Shown in pieces: positions 32,107 to 39,732 of a stretch of 64,000 bases of DNA; within the stretch, counting starts at the first letter, position 1; every line of letters begins with the position of its first letter. The notes under the pieces were generated by a model, which did not search any database, was not told the origin of the DNA, and worked only from the letters and a program-made list of their open reading frames with translations. The stretch spans positions 59,245 through 123,244 of the forward strand of contig JAWKJY010000011.1 in the NCBI GenBank assembly GCA_041393535.1, given 5' to 3'. This DNA comes from JAWKJY01 sp041393535 (GTDB taxonomy: Bacteria > Actinomycetota > Thermoleophilia > Gaiellales > Gaiellaceae). The translations under genes and the position numbers were made by a program.

Positions 32107-32928
32107 TCAGGCCGAGCGGCCGTAGCGCAGGAACAGGTGCGCCTCGTCGCGGCGAACGCCGAGCAGATCCCAGGTGACGCGCCGCTCTGGCAGGAGCTCG
32201 ACGCCCTCGACGAGCCCGAGCCGGCCGCCGTCGCCGCGACCGGCGAGGAGCGGCGAGACCGTCACGAAGAGCTCGTCGACGACGCCCGCGTCGAGCAGCG
32301 AGCCCAGCATGTGCGGCCCTCCCTCGCTGAGGATCCGCCCGTGCCCGCGCGCCCGCAGGAGCTGCACCGCGGCCCGCAGGTCCACGGAGGCCTCGCCGAG
32401 CGGGACGGCCTCGGACGCCGCGGGCAGCCGTCCCTCGAGCAGCGCAGCGCCGCCCGTCGTCGTCAGGACGAGCGCCCCCGCCTCGAGCGCGGGGTGGGAG
32501 AGGTCGAGCCGTCCGCTGGCCGTCACGATCGCGAGCTGCGGCTCGGGCGCCAGCCCGAGGGCCTCGCGCAGCTCCGCGAAGTCGGCCGCGGCGCCGGGGT
32601 AGAGGCTCGCGGCGGTCCAGCGCGCCTCGGAGGAGTGCGCGACCGTCGTCGCCCCGAGCAGGAGCGCGTCCGCGCAGGCGCGGAGCAGCGCCATGACGAA
32701 CCGATCGGCCGCCGTGGCGCCGCCGAGGACGCTGACCGATCGCGGCAGCGACGTGATCGAGACGACGCCGTCGACGGTCTCGATGAAGTTCGCGTACAGG
32801 CGCTCCTCGGGGAACCCCAGCGTGCCCGGGTAGAGCTCGCCGAGGGCTTCCGGGAGCTGGAAGGCGGCCAGGCCCGGCGGCTCGAAGAGCAGCTCGAGCG
32901 GCGGAGCGTCCTTGCCCTGGAGCACCAC
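32107..32928 (-). CDS. RibD C-terminal (dihydrofolate-reductase-like) protein
   Basis: 273 residues. GTG 32928 was chosen because GGGTAC lies 9 nt upstream, as at other leaderless genes here. The core YANFIETVDGVVSI, LRACADALLLGATTV, LSEGGPHMLGSLLDAGVVDELFVTVSPLLAGRG matches RibD_C reductases. These reduce the riboflavin precursor with NADPH, but many stand-alone copies have other or unknown substrates. There is an extra N-terminal region of about 45 residues. Confidence 0.85.
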   Translation of the reverse strand: MVLQGKDAPPLELLFEPPGLAAFQLPEALGELYPGTLGFPEERLYANFIETVDGVVSITSLPRSVSVLGGATAADRFVMALLRACADALLLGATTVAHSSEARWTAASLYPGAAADFAELREALGLAPEPQLAIVTASGRLDLSHPALEAGALVLTTTGGAALLEGRLPAASEAVPLGEASVDLRAAVQLLRARGHGRILSEGGPHMLGSLLDAGVVDELFVTVSPLLAGRGDGGRLGLVEGVELLPERRVTWDLLGVRRDEAHLFLRYGRSA

Positions 32929-32949
32929 GGCCGCAGCGTACCCGGCGGC

Positions 32950-32971
32950 GGGAGCGGAACGAGCCGCTCCC
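32950..32971 (-). terminator. Hairpin between the DUF2795 gene and the RibD-like gene
   Basis: An 8-bp perfect stem GGGAGCGG / CCGCTCCC with a 6-nt loop, 8 nt after the stop of the upstream minus-strand gene. Confidence 0.5.
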
Positions 32972-32979
32972 ACCGGAGG

Positions 32980-33390
32980 TCAGGCCCGCCGCGGCCGATC
33001 GGTCGCGCCCTCGTCGTCCCAGTCGCCGGTCAGGGCGAACCACACCTCGTGGACGGTCCCGTAGGGCTGGCCGGGCGGCAGCAGGCGGAGCAGGGCGAGC
33101 ACGTGCTCGGGGGCGTCGTTCGCGCTCGCGTTCGCGAGCAGCGCCGCGGCGTCGCCCGGGAACGCGTGCAGGTCGAGGTGACGCGAGAGGTCGCGCCGGG
33201 CGGCGATCGGGTCGTCCCCGTCGGTCGCGCGCGGGCGCGCCGTCGCCCCCGGCTCCCCCTCGCCTGGCCCCTCGTGCTCCCGGCCCTCCTCCACGCGTGA
33301 CTCGACGGGAGCGCCACGCAGCATGGAGTCGACCTCCCTGCGCAGCTCGTCGTCGACGCGCGGGCCGTGCTTGCCGCTCTCGCGCCGCAC
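32980..33390 (-). CDS. DUF2795-domain protein with charged N-terminus
   Basis: 136 residues from GTG 33390, 6 nt after the ferritin-like gene. The first 65 residues are charged and low-complexity (VESRVEEGREHEGPGEGEPG). The C-terminal HLDLHAFPGDAAALLANASANDAPEHVLALLRLLPPGQPYGTVHEVWFAL fits the DUF2795 pattern. It is similar in design to the protein at 6368. Function unknown. Confidence 0.72.
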   Translation of the reverse strand: MRRESGKHGPRVDDELRREVDSMLRGAPVESRVEEGREHEGPGEGEPGATARPRATDGDDPIAARRDLSRHLDLHAFPGDAAALLANASANDAPEHVLALLRLLPPGQPYGTVHEVWFALTGDWDDEGATDRPRRA

Positions 33391-33396
33391 GTCGGT

Positions 33397-33927
33397 TCAG
33401 CTCCCGCTGGCCGGCCCGCGCAGGCGGTCGGGGGCGAGCTCGCGGAGGAAGCCCTCGAACAGGCGGAGGTGCCCCTGCTCGTCGCGGAGGATGTCGATCA
33501 CCATGTCCTGCGTGACGAGGTCGACGCCCTCGCACGCCTCCGCGACGCGCTGGTAGTGGGCGATCGCGCCGAGCTCGGCCTCGATCACGCCCTCGACGAG
33601 GCTCACGAGGTCGGTCGGGTCGGCGGTCGGCTGCAGGAACTGCTGCTCGGCCTGGAAGCCGAGCGAGCCGGGCACGGTGCCGTACAGCTCCTTGATCCGC
33701 TGCGCGAACTGGCGCGCGTGCCCGAGCTCCTCGTCGATGTCCTCCTCGAGGGCCTCGACGACCTCCTGGGCGCGCAGGCCCTCCGGGTTGATCGACCCGG
33801 CGATGTAGCTCATCACCGTCTCGATCTCCATCCAGTACGCCCGCTCGAGCAGGCCGAGGATCTCCTCGCGCTTGTCGCTCGAGCCGGTGGACATGATGCC
33901 GAGCTCGCGGCCCTTGACGGCGCTCAC
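33397..33927 (-). CDS. Ferritin-like (bacterioferritin/Dps-type) protein
   Basis: 176 residues from GTG 33927, with AGGAGG 5 nt upstream. Helices carry the di-iron type motifs EIETVMSYIAGS, EALEEDIDEELGHARQFAQRI (ExxH), EGVIEAELGAIAHYQRV and RDEQGHLRLFEGFL (ExxH-type DEQGH). It is probably an iron-storage or oxidative-stress protein. It is in a unit with the Pro-rich gene upstream and the DUF2795 gene downstream. Confidence 0.85.
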   Translation of the reverse strand: MSAVKGRELGIMSTGSSDKREEILGLLERAYWMEIETVMSYIAGSINPEGLRAQEVVEALEEDIDEELGHARQFAQRIKELYGTVPGSLGFQAEQQFLQPTADPTDLVSLVEGVIEAELGAIAHYQRVAEACEGVDLVTQDMVIDILRDEQGHLRLFEGFLRELAPDRLRGPASGS

Positions 33928-33961
33928 GGGTACCTCCTGGGCATGGGGACGGCCGGGCCGC

Positions 33962-34183
33962 TCACGCGGGCTGCTCCGGCGGGTACGGGGTCGGGGTGTC
34001 GGCCTCGCCCGGCGGCGGGAAGGGCGGCGGGATGCCAGGATCGCCCCCTGGCGCCGGAGTCGGCGGGACGTCCGGCGGCGTGCCCTCGCCGGGAGCCGGG
34101 ACGGGCTCGCGCGACGGGTCGTCGGGCGGGAGCACGCCCGGGTCGGGGCGCTCGGCCGCGGCGAGCTGACCGGTGGTGTCCAT
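33962..34183 (-). CDS. Small proline-rich protein
   Basis: 73 residues from ATG 34183. About one third Pro (PGVLPPDDPSREPVPAPGEG, then a PPP-rich tail), acidic and probably disordered. No family was recognised. The stop is 34 nt before the ferritin-like gene. A variant stress-type promoter ends 9 nt before the ATG. Confidence 0.55.
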   Translation of the reverse strand: MDTTGQLAAAERPDPGVLPPDDPSREPVPAPGEGTPPDVPPTPAPGGDPGIPPPFPPPGEADTPTPYPPEQPA

Positions 34184-34192
34184 GGAAGGGGA

Positions 34193-34218
34193 CTTCCACC
34201 GCCCGACGGGGCCGAAAC
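34193..34218 (-). promoter_or_regulatory. Variant SigB/SigF-like promoter of the ferritin-like operon
   Basis: GTTTCG, 14 nt, TGGAAG on the minus strand. The -10 is off consensus, but the spacing and the 9-nt gap to the ATG match the other sites. Confidence 0.4.
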
Positions 34219-34339
34219 GGCCGGCCCGCGGTCGGGGCCGGCAGATGAGCGGGGCGGTCCGGGCCGTCCCGACCAGCGGCACGCCGCCCACCGCCCGCGG
34301 CGGCGTCCGGTGGAGGAATCGGCACGGAATCGGCACGCT

Positions 34340-34544
34340 CCCGTGACCGACGTGTGCGCGCTTCCACGATAGGCTCGTTGCCGGCGGCACGTGGTACCCC
34401 CACCCAGGGTGGGAGTCCAGGCGGGGTGGCCGAAAGGGACATGTCCCGTTGGGACGACCTCGCGCCCGCGCCGTGGACTCGCCATCCGCGGACGGCACCC
34501 GGGCCGTCTCGTGCGGCCAGGTCGTCGGCGATGCCGACCTGGCC
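34340..34544 (+). ncRNA. Candidate stand-alone RNA gene, best copy D
   Basis: CCCGTGAC (34340) and -10 TAGGCT (34370) have the same spacing as copy A. The predicted transcript starts near 34382 and contains CCCCACCCAG (34398), which pairs with GGGTGGG; GGGAGTCC (34411); GGCGGGGTGGCCGAAAGG; and the 12-nt palindrome GGGACATGTCCC (34436-34447). A perfect 10-bp hairpin (34515-34524 with 34535-34544) could end a transcript of about 165 nt. No same-strand gene follows. It could be a regulatory RNA, an orphan riboswitch-like element, or a protein-binding site. Confidence 0.55.
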
Positions 34545-34545
34545 G

Positions 34546-35278
34546 GCGCGACCACGATCCGTGCGGCCGGGGGCGTGCGTCCTGGCCGTGCCGCGGACGG
34601 CTCGGGGGCGCCGCGTTGCGCCCTCCCTCGAGCCGTCGATGCGCGTAGCTGCGCTCGCGCACTCCCGCTCCTCCCGGGCCGCGGGCGCCCCGTCCGCGCT
34701 CGCGCCGCTCCCTCCGGGCCGCCAGTGGGCTCGGCCCCGCGCCGCGTCCGGGGGCGCGGGCGGGGTTTGGCCCGCGGCGACCGGGGAGAGACCTCCATGA
34801 GAGGCGTTCGTGGGCAGACGGGCGCCTCTCGCTCGTGCGGGTCGGCGCGCCGTCTCCTTCGCGCTGGCCCGCACGAGCCGTTCCGCCCGCCTCGCCGCGT
34901 CGCCGTCGCTCGCCCCCACGACGCCACGACGCCGCGACGCGCGGCCGCGCGTCGCGTGGCCGCCGCCGTCGCGCCTCGGCCTGGGCCCCAACGGGCCGCC
35001 GTCGCAGGCGCGCGGTCCGCCCCGAACGGCTCGGCTCGGGCGCGTCGCGACCGCTGGGGACGGCGACGGCGTCCCGCGCGGTGGCCACCCGCGCCACCGG
35101 TACGCCGCTCTGCGGCCGTCCCGGCGCTCGCGCGCAGCGAGGCCCGTCCACGACGACGCCCGGAGCGCTCCGGGCGTGACGCCCCGGGTGGACGCAGCGC
35201 GAGAGGTTCGGCCGGTGGCGGCGCGCCGCCGGGCGTGCCGTCGACCTCGCGTCGGCGGAGGCGCCGAGCGGGAAGTCG
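34546..35278. other. Gene-free GC-rich region
   Basis: Long open frames exist on both strands, but their third-position composition does not show the strong G/C bias of real genes here, and no family is recognisable. A GTTTGG-N13-GGGAGA sequence at about 34764-34788 and an 8-bp inverted repeat GAGAGGCG / CGCCTCTC (34799-34830) are present around an ATG at 34797, but the frame after it does not look coding. Confidence 0.5.
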
Positions 35279-35304
35279 GGACGCGGCCGGCGCCGGCCGC
35301 GTCC
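35279..35304 (-). terminator. 26-nt perfect palindrome after the Hsp20 gene
   Basis: A self-complementary 26-nt sequence centred on CCGGCGCCGG, 11 nt past the Hsp20 stop. It is probably a strong cruciform or hairpin terminator. Confidence 0.55.
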
Positions 35305-35314
35305 GTCGCTCACG

Positions 35315-36013
35315 TCAGCCTGCGCCCGCTCCGGGCTCCCCCGGCCGCACGCCCACCAGATGCGCCCCGGCGGCGGCCTCGGCCAGCCGCTCCACGTGGG
35401 TCCCGCCCGGCCCCTGCGCCTCCGTCGACGCGGGGCCCGTGGCCGGCTCGTCGGTCGGCGGGAGCGCCGGATCGCGGCGGGCCCGCTCCGCCTCGTCGGC
35501 GGCGCGTGCCTCGCCCAGTGGCTCGACGACCGTGCCGCCGGCGCCCTGGCCCTCCGTCGACCCGGGCGCGACGGGCGCCCGCCCGGGCGTGCCAACGGGG
35601 ATCCGACGGCGGCCGGCCCGCGCCGCCTGCGGCACGCGCACCTCGAGCACACCGCGCGCGTAGCTCGCCCGGATCGCATCCTCGGCGACCCCGCGCGGGA
35701 CGGGCACCGTGCGGACGAACGTGCCGACGCGGCGCTCGCGACGGAACAGCTGGCCGCGCTGCTGCTCGATCGTCGACTCCCGCCGGGCGGTGACCGTCAG
35801 CGCGCCCTCGTCGAGGTCGACCTCGATGTCGTCCTCCCGCACGCCCGGCAGGTCGAACGCGTAGACGACGTCCTCGCCGTCCTGCCACGCGTCGACGGCC
35901 GGGCGCCACGTGTCGTCCGCGCCGGCCTCGTGGTCGAGCAGGCCGCGGACGAGCCGCTGCAGCGGCTCGAGCTCGCGGAACGGGTCGGCATGCCGCCAGC
36001 GGCCGCTGCTCAT
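35315..36013 (-). CDS. Hsp20/alpha-crystallin small heat-shock protein with repetitive tail
   Basis: 232 residues from ATG 36013 with an AAGGAGGAG site. The alpha-crystallin domain (about 40-135) has WRPAVDAWQDGEDVVYAFDLPGVREDDIEVDLDEGALTVTA and RASYARGVLEVRVPQ. Hsp20 proteins are ATP-independent holdases. Unusual here is a C-terminal tail of about 95 residues with two copies of a motif, GSTEGQGAGGTVVEPLGEA and ASTEAQGPGGTHVERLAEA. No CIRCE or HAIR operator was seen upstream. The start lies 33 nt downstream of the alcohol dehydrogenase stop, on the same strand. Confidence 0.92.
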   Translation of the reverse strand: MSSGRWRHADPFRELEPLQRLVRGLLDHEAGADDTWRPAVDAWQDGEDVVYAFDLPGVREDDIEVDLDEGALTVTARRESTIEQQRGQLFRRERRVGTFVRTVPVPRGVAEDAIRASYARGVLEVRVPQAARAGRRRIPVGTPGRAPVAPGSTEGQGAGGTVVEPLGEARAADEAERARRDPALPPTDEPATGPASTEAQGPGGTHVERLAEAAAGAHLVGVRPGEPGAGAG

Positions 36014-36045
36014 CTCGGGCTCCTCCTTCCTCGCGGCGCGGGCGG

Positions 36046-37212
36046 TCAGGGCCTGAGCACGACCTTGACGCACCCGTCCTCCTTGCGCTGGAACGTCCGG
36101 TACAGCTCCGGCGCCTGCTCGAGCGGCGCGCGGTGTGTGACGAGGTCGCCGGTGCCGAGCGGGTCGTCGTCCCCGAGCAGCGGCAGCAGGTCGGGCACCC
36201 AGCGGCGCACGTTCGCCTGCCCCATCCGCAGCTGCACCTGCAGGTCGAACAGGTCGCCGAGCGGGAACATCTGCACGGGCCCGGTGTAGACGCCGACGAG
36301 CGAGAGCGTCCCGCCGCGACGCACCGCCGCCATCGCCTCCCGCAGCGCGTGCGTCCGGTCGGTCTGGAGCTTCACCGCGGTGACCACGCGATCCGCGAGC
36401 GACCCGTCGGCCTCCATCCCGACCGCGTCGATCACGGCGTCCGCGCCGCGGCCGTCGGTCAGCTCGAGCACCGCCGCCGGCACGTCGTCGACGCCGTGGC
36501 CGTCGATCGTCTCGACGCCCCAGCGGCGGGCGAGCGCGAGCCGCTCCGGCACCTGGTCGACGCCGATCACCCGGCCGGCGCCACGGTGCAGCGCGATCCG
36601 GCAGCACATCTGCCCGATCGGCCCCAGCCCCCAGACGGCGACCGTCCCGTCCGGCGGCGCGTCCGCGTAGGCGACCGCCTGCCAGGCCGTCGGCAGCACG
36701 TCGGACAGGAGGAGGAAGCGCTCGTCGGGCGGCCCGTGCGGCACGGGGATCGGCCCGTAGTGCGCCTGCGGCACGCGCAGCAGCTCCGCCTGGCCACCGG
36801 GGATCGCGCCGTACAGGTGCGTGTAGCCGAAGAGGCTCGCGCCCTTGCCGCGGCCGAGCAGCGCGACCGGCTTGCCGACCTGCCGGTTCTGGGTCGTCTC
36901 GCACTGCGACTGGAGGCCGCGCTCGCACATGAAGCAGCCGCCGCAGGAGACGTTGAAGGGGATCACGACCCGGTCGCCGGGACGGATGTGCGTCACCGCG
37001 GGGCCGACCTCCTCGACGATCCCCATCGGCTCGTGGCCGAGCACGTCGCCCTCGCGCAGGAACGGGCCGAGCTTCGAGTACAGGTGGAGGTCGGAGCCGC
37101 AGATCGCGGTCGAGGTGATCCGGACGATCGCGTCGGTCGGCTCACGGATCGACGGGTCGGGGACCGTGTCGACGCGGACGTCCTCGCGGCCGTGCCAGAC
37201 GAGCGCCCTCAC
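36046..37212 (-). CDS. Zinc-dependent alcohol dehydrogenase (formaldehyde dehydrogenase-like MDR)
   Basis: 388 residues from GTG 37212 (GTGA overlap with the epimerase gene). Catalytic zinc ligands lie in STAICGSDLHLY and LGHEPMG. Four structural-zinc cysteines are in CGGCFMCERGLQSQC. The NAD-binding motif is VWGLGPIGQMCCRIAL, and GVDQVPERLALA follows. The length and the long segment before the Rossmann fold fit the glutathione-independent formaldehyde dehydrogenase / threonine dehydrogenase-like group. Substrate unknown. Confidence 0.9.
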   Translation of the reverse strand: MRALVWHGREDVRVDTVPDPSIREPTDAIVRITSTAICGSDLHLYSKLGPFLREGDVLGHEPMGIVEEVGPAVTHIRPGDRVVIPFNVSCGGCFMCERGLQSQCETTQNRQVGKPVALLGRGKGASLFGYTHLYGAIPGGQAELLRVPQAHYGPIPVPHGPPDERFLLLSDVLPTAWQAVAYADAPPDGTVAVWGLGPIGQMCCRIALHRGAGRVIGVDQVPERLALARRWGVETIDGHGVDDVPAAVLELTDGRGADAVIDAVGMEADGSLADRVVTAVKLQTDRTHALREAMAAVRRGGTLSLVGVYTGPVQMFPLGDLFDLQVQLRMGQANVRRWVPDLLPLLGDDDPLGTGDLVTHRAPLEQAPELYRTFQRKEDGCVKVVLRP

Positions 37213-38237
37213 CGGGCCGGCTCCTGCTGGACGGGGCGCTCGGCCCGGGACTCGAGCGGCGGTGTCGGCGCCCCCGCCCGCGCCGCGATCCCCTCGGCGA
37301 GCTCCTGCAGCGCGTCGGTCGCGCTCACCCGCGGCTCCCAGCCGAGCTCGTGGCGCGCGCGGCCGCAGTCCATGATCGGCACGCCGAGCGCAAGGTCGAT
37401 CCACCCCGGGGGGCTCGGCTGCAGCCGCAGCCGCCACGCGAGCGAGGCGGCGCCACGCAACGCCGCGGCCGGGACGGGGACGAGCCGCGCCCCGGCCAGC
37501 CTCGCGAGCACGGGCGGGTCGAGCACCGGCTCGGCCGCGACGTTGTACGCGCCCCGCGCGTCCCCGAGCAGCGCGAGCCGGAACGCCTCGGCCACGTCGT
37601 CGGCGTGCACCGCCTGGAAGCGCAGGCCGGGCACGTCCGGCACGACGTGGCGCAGCGGCGCCCGGCCCGGGCCGCTCGCGAGCAACGGGCCGAGGAAGAG
37701 CCGCGCGATCCCCGAGGCCGCCTCGCGCTTGAAGATCAGCCCGGGTCGCAGCGCGACGACGCGCATGTGCGGGCGCCGCTCCGCGCACGCCGCGAGGGCG
37801 CGCTCCTGCTCGGCCTTGTGCCGCGCGTAGAAGCTCGTCGGGACGCCGTTCGTGGGCCACGACTCGTCGACCGCGCGGTCCTTCGGGCCCGGAGAGTACG
37901 CACCGACCGACGACGCCGCCACGACCGCCTGGACGCCCGCGCCGGCGGCCGCCTCGAGCACGCGGCCGGTGCCGACGACGTTCGTCCGCCACAGCTCGTT
38001 CAGCTCCCGCGCGGGCTGGATCCGCCACGCGAGGTGGACGACCGCGTCGGCGCCGTCGACGAGCGGCCGTAGGTCGTCGACCGCGACGTCGGCCGGGGCC
38101 CAGTCGACGCCGGGCAGATCGAGCCCGGGCAGGCGTCGCGCGACCCCGAGGACGGAGGCCACGGCGGGCTCGGCCGCGAGCGCCCGCACGACGCTCGTGC
38201 CGACGTTCCCCGTTGCGCCGAAGACGACGACCCTCAC
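37209..38237 (-). CDS. NAD-dependent epimerase/dehydratase (extended SDR)
   Basis: 342 residues from GTG 38237. It starts MRVVVFGATGNVGTSVVRAL (GxxGxxG) and has SSVGAYSPG, FYARHK (YxxxK) and FQAVHADDVAEAFRLAL. It belongs to the large NAD-dependent epimerase family acting on nucleotide sugars or related compounds; the substrate is unknown. In an operon with the alcohol dehydrogenase. A weak stress-type promoter ends 9 nt upstream. Confidence 0.87.
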   Translation of the reverse strand: MRVVVFGATGNVGTSVVRALAAEPAVASVLGVARRLPGLDLPGVDWAPADVAVDDLRPLVDGADAVVHLAWRIQPARELNELWRTNVVGTGRVLEAAAGAGVQAVVAASSVGAYSPGPKDRAVDESWPTNGVPTSFYARHKAEQERALAACAERRPHMRVVALRPGLIFKREAASGIARLFLGPLLASGPGRAPLRHVVPDVPGLRFQAVHADDVAEAFRLALLGDARGAYNVAAEPVLDPPVLARLAGARLVPVPAAALRGAASLAWRLRLQPSPPGWIDLALGVPIMDCGRARHELGWEPRVSATDALQELAEGIAARAGAPTPPLESRAERPVQQEPAR

Positions 38238-38246
38238 TCCTCCCGG

Positions 38247-38271
38247 ATGCCCCCGCCGCGGATCCGCAAAC
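38247..38271 (-). promoter_or_regulatory. SigB/SigF-like promoter of the epimerase-ADH operon
   Basis: GTTTGC, 13 nt, GGGCAT on the minus strand, 9 nt before GTG 38237. Confidence 0.45.
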
Positions 38272-38282
38272 GACGCGATGCG

Positions 38283-38308
38283 GTTTCCGGGTCGACGCCG
38301 GCGGGAAC
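38283..38308 (+). promoter_or_regulatory. SigB/SigF-like promoter of the 38318 gene
   Basis: GTTTCC, 14 nt, GGGAAC, 9 nt before ATG 38318. It is back-to-back with the minus-strand site at 38247-38271. Confidence 0.6.
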
Positions 38309-38317
38309 GGCCGCCTC

Positions 38318-38569
38318 ATGACGACCGACCCGCACGAGCGCCGGGAGGCGCGACACGTCGCGACGAGCTTCTGGGTGCCGGTCCTCGCGCCCGTGCGCTG
38401 GCTCGGCCGGACCGTGAGCGGTCGACGCCGCCACCGCGGCCCGAGCGACGTCGGGCTCGGCCGCGATCCGGCGACCTACTTCCAGCTCTGGGGCCGCGCA
38501 CTCGGGCTGATCGCGACCGTCGCCGCCCTCGTCTTCGGGCTCGTCTGGCTCGTGATCTGGCTCGCGTAG
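38318..38569 (+). CDS. Small single-helix membrane protein
   Basis: 83 residues from ATG 38318. A basic hydrophilic N-terminal part (HERREARHVATSFWVPVLAPVRWLGRTVSGRRRHRG) is followed by one C-terminal membrane helix (LGLIATVAALVFGLVWLVIWLA). No family was recognised. Predicted leaderless. The stop abuts the convergent gene's stop as TAGCTA. Confidence 0.68.
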   Translation: MTTDPHERREARHVATSFWVPVLAPVRWLGRTVSGRRRHRGPSDVGLGRDPATYFQLWGRALGLIATVAALVFGLVWLVIWLA

Positions 38570-39301
38570 CTACGGCGCGAAGCCCGGTGCGGCGATCAGC
38601 TCGCCGACGACGACGAAGAAGTTGTCCTCGAAGGAGCCGTCCGGCGCCGGGCCCCACTGGCGGATCCAGCCCTCGGCGAACTCGCGCATCGCGTCGTTCC
38701 CCACCATGCGCTCCCAGCCGTCCGCGTCCGCGACGTGCATCAGGTCGAAGTCCGTGAAGCGGATCGGGCCCAGGTGGGCGTGCTCGACGCGCCAGTTCGT
38801 GTAGCTCACGATCTCGGGCAGCGAGTTGAGGAACGGGTTGTCCACCGACCGCAGCCAGTCGTCGTAGCCCTCGTCCTGCGCGCCAGCGCGCGGCGTCGTC
38901 CCGATCAGGACGACGTGGTTCGTGCGCACGACGTCGTCGGGCTCGGCGACGAGCCGGCAGCGGATGATGTTCGCGCCGGACTCCTCGAGGTACCCGTCGG
39001 GCGCGAGCCCCCAGAGGTCGTTCCAGCCGCGCGCGAACTCGGCCTCCTGCTCGCCCTCGAACGGGACGTGCCCGTCCGGGCCGAGCGCCTCGTCGACGAA
39101 GAAGAGGTCGAAGTAGTCGAACGGCACCGTGCCGACCGGGACCGAGGAGACCTTCCAGTTCTCGTAGCGGACGATCCCGGGCCGGCTGTTGAAGAACGGG
39201 TTGTCGAGGTCGCGCAGCCACTGGTGGTACCCGCGCTCCTCCGAGTCCGGGCGCACGGAGTAGAGGCTCATCCACAAGAGCGGGGACAGGTTCCTGGGCA
39301 C
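38570..39301 (-). CDS. Hypothetical protein made of two homologous halves
   Basis: 243 residues from GTG 39301 with a GGAG site. Two repeats of about 100 residues share GYxxWLRxxDNPFxNSxPxIVxYxNW, then FDxF/FDL, EFAxGW, and APDG. The first starts near residue 24 and the second near 145. This looks like an internal duplication of an alpha/beta-barrel (EthD/DUF-type) domain. The function is unknown. A TAGCGT sequence near 39336-39341 may be a -10. Confidence 0.7.
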   Translation of the reverse strand: MPRNLSPLLWMSLYSVRPDSEERGYHQWLRDLDNPFFNSRPGIVRYENWKVSSVPVGTVPFDYFDLFFVDEALGPDGHVPFEGEQEAEFARGWNDLWGLAPDGYLEESGANIIRCRLVAEPDDVVRTNHVVLIGTTPRAGAQDEGYDDWLRSVDNPFLNSLPEIVSYTNWRVEHAHLGPIRFTDFDLMHVADADGWERMVGNDAMREFAEGWIRQWGPAPDGSFEDNFFVVVGELIAAPGFAP

Positions 39302-39367
39302 GGGGGCTCCTCGGGTCGGCGGCGCGTCCCGGGACGCTAGCCGGTCCGCCCGCGAGCGGGCGGGAGC

Positions 39368-39643
39368 TCACGCCTCGGTGCGGAGGATCGTCTCGCGCCC
39401 GGCGAGGCGGAGCACGAGCTCGGGGACGCCGAGCCGCGCGCGCAGGTCGTCGAGCAGGGGGACCAGGCGGGCGAGGGCGGCCTCGCCGGAGCCCGGGTCG
39501 AGCTGCAGCACGACGTCCGACTCCCCGTCCCCCTCGGCACCGATGCCCTCGTCGGCGAGCGCGTCGAGCAGCCGGTCCCGCGCCGCGCCCGTGCCCGCGA
39601 GCACCGTCAGCTCGGACGCCCTCGCCGTGCGCTCGTCGCTCAT
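39368..39643 (-). CDS. Small hypothetical protein
   Basis: 91 residues from ATG 39643. Alternating beta and alpha segments (SELTVLAGTGAARDRLLDALADEGIG, DVVLQLDPGSGEAALARLVPLLDDLRARLGVPELVLRL). No family was recognised. It is divergent from otsA behind a stress-like site. Confidence 0.6.
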   Translation of the reverse strand: MSDERTARASELTVLAGTGAARDRLLDALADEGIGAEGDGESDVVLQLDPGSGEAALARLVPLLDDLRARLGVPELVLRLAGRETILRTEA

Positions 39644-39675
39644 GCCCGACCTCCCGTCGTCGACTCGCCCGGGAG

Positions 39676-39701
39676 CTGCCCGGTGGACATCACCGGGAAA
39701 C
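39676..39701 (-). promoter_or_regulatory. SigB/SigF-like promoter of the 39368 gene
   Basis: GTTTCC, 14 nt, GGGCAG on the minus strand, 32 nt before ATG 39643. It is back-to-back with the otsA promoter. Confidence 0.5.
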
Positions 39702-39706
39702 CCGGC

Positions 39707-39732
39707 GTTTGCAGGCACTCCGCTCCGGGTAG
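39707..39732 (+). promoter_or_regulatory. otsA promoter, SigB/SigF-type, with an overlapping housekeeping-like -10
   Basis: GTTTGC, 14 nt, GGGTAG. Shifted by one to three bases, TTTGCA-N16-TAGACT fits a vegetative promoter, so two sigma factors could use the same site. A GGGGGAGG ribosome site follows near 39762 before GTG 39780. Confidence 0.72.

Noticed and set aside
34515..34544. Inverted repeat as a transposon end or attachment site
   Set aside because: No transposase or integrase gene, target duplication or second end was found; it fits a terminator hairpin better.
34449..35663. Plus-strand open frame of 404 codons across the gene-free region and opposite Hsp20
   Set aside because: No recognisable domain, random-looking third positions and no ribosome site; part of it is antisense to Hsp20.
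34810..35793. Second plus-strand open frame in the same region
   Set aside because: Same reasons; Arg/Ala/Pro-rich low complexity only.
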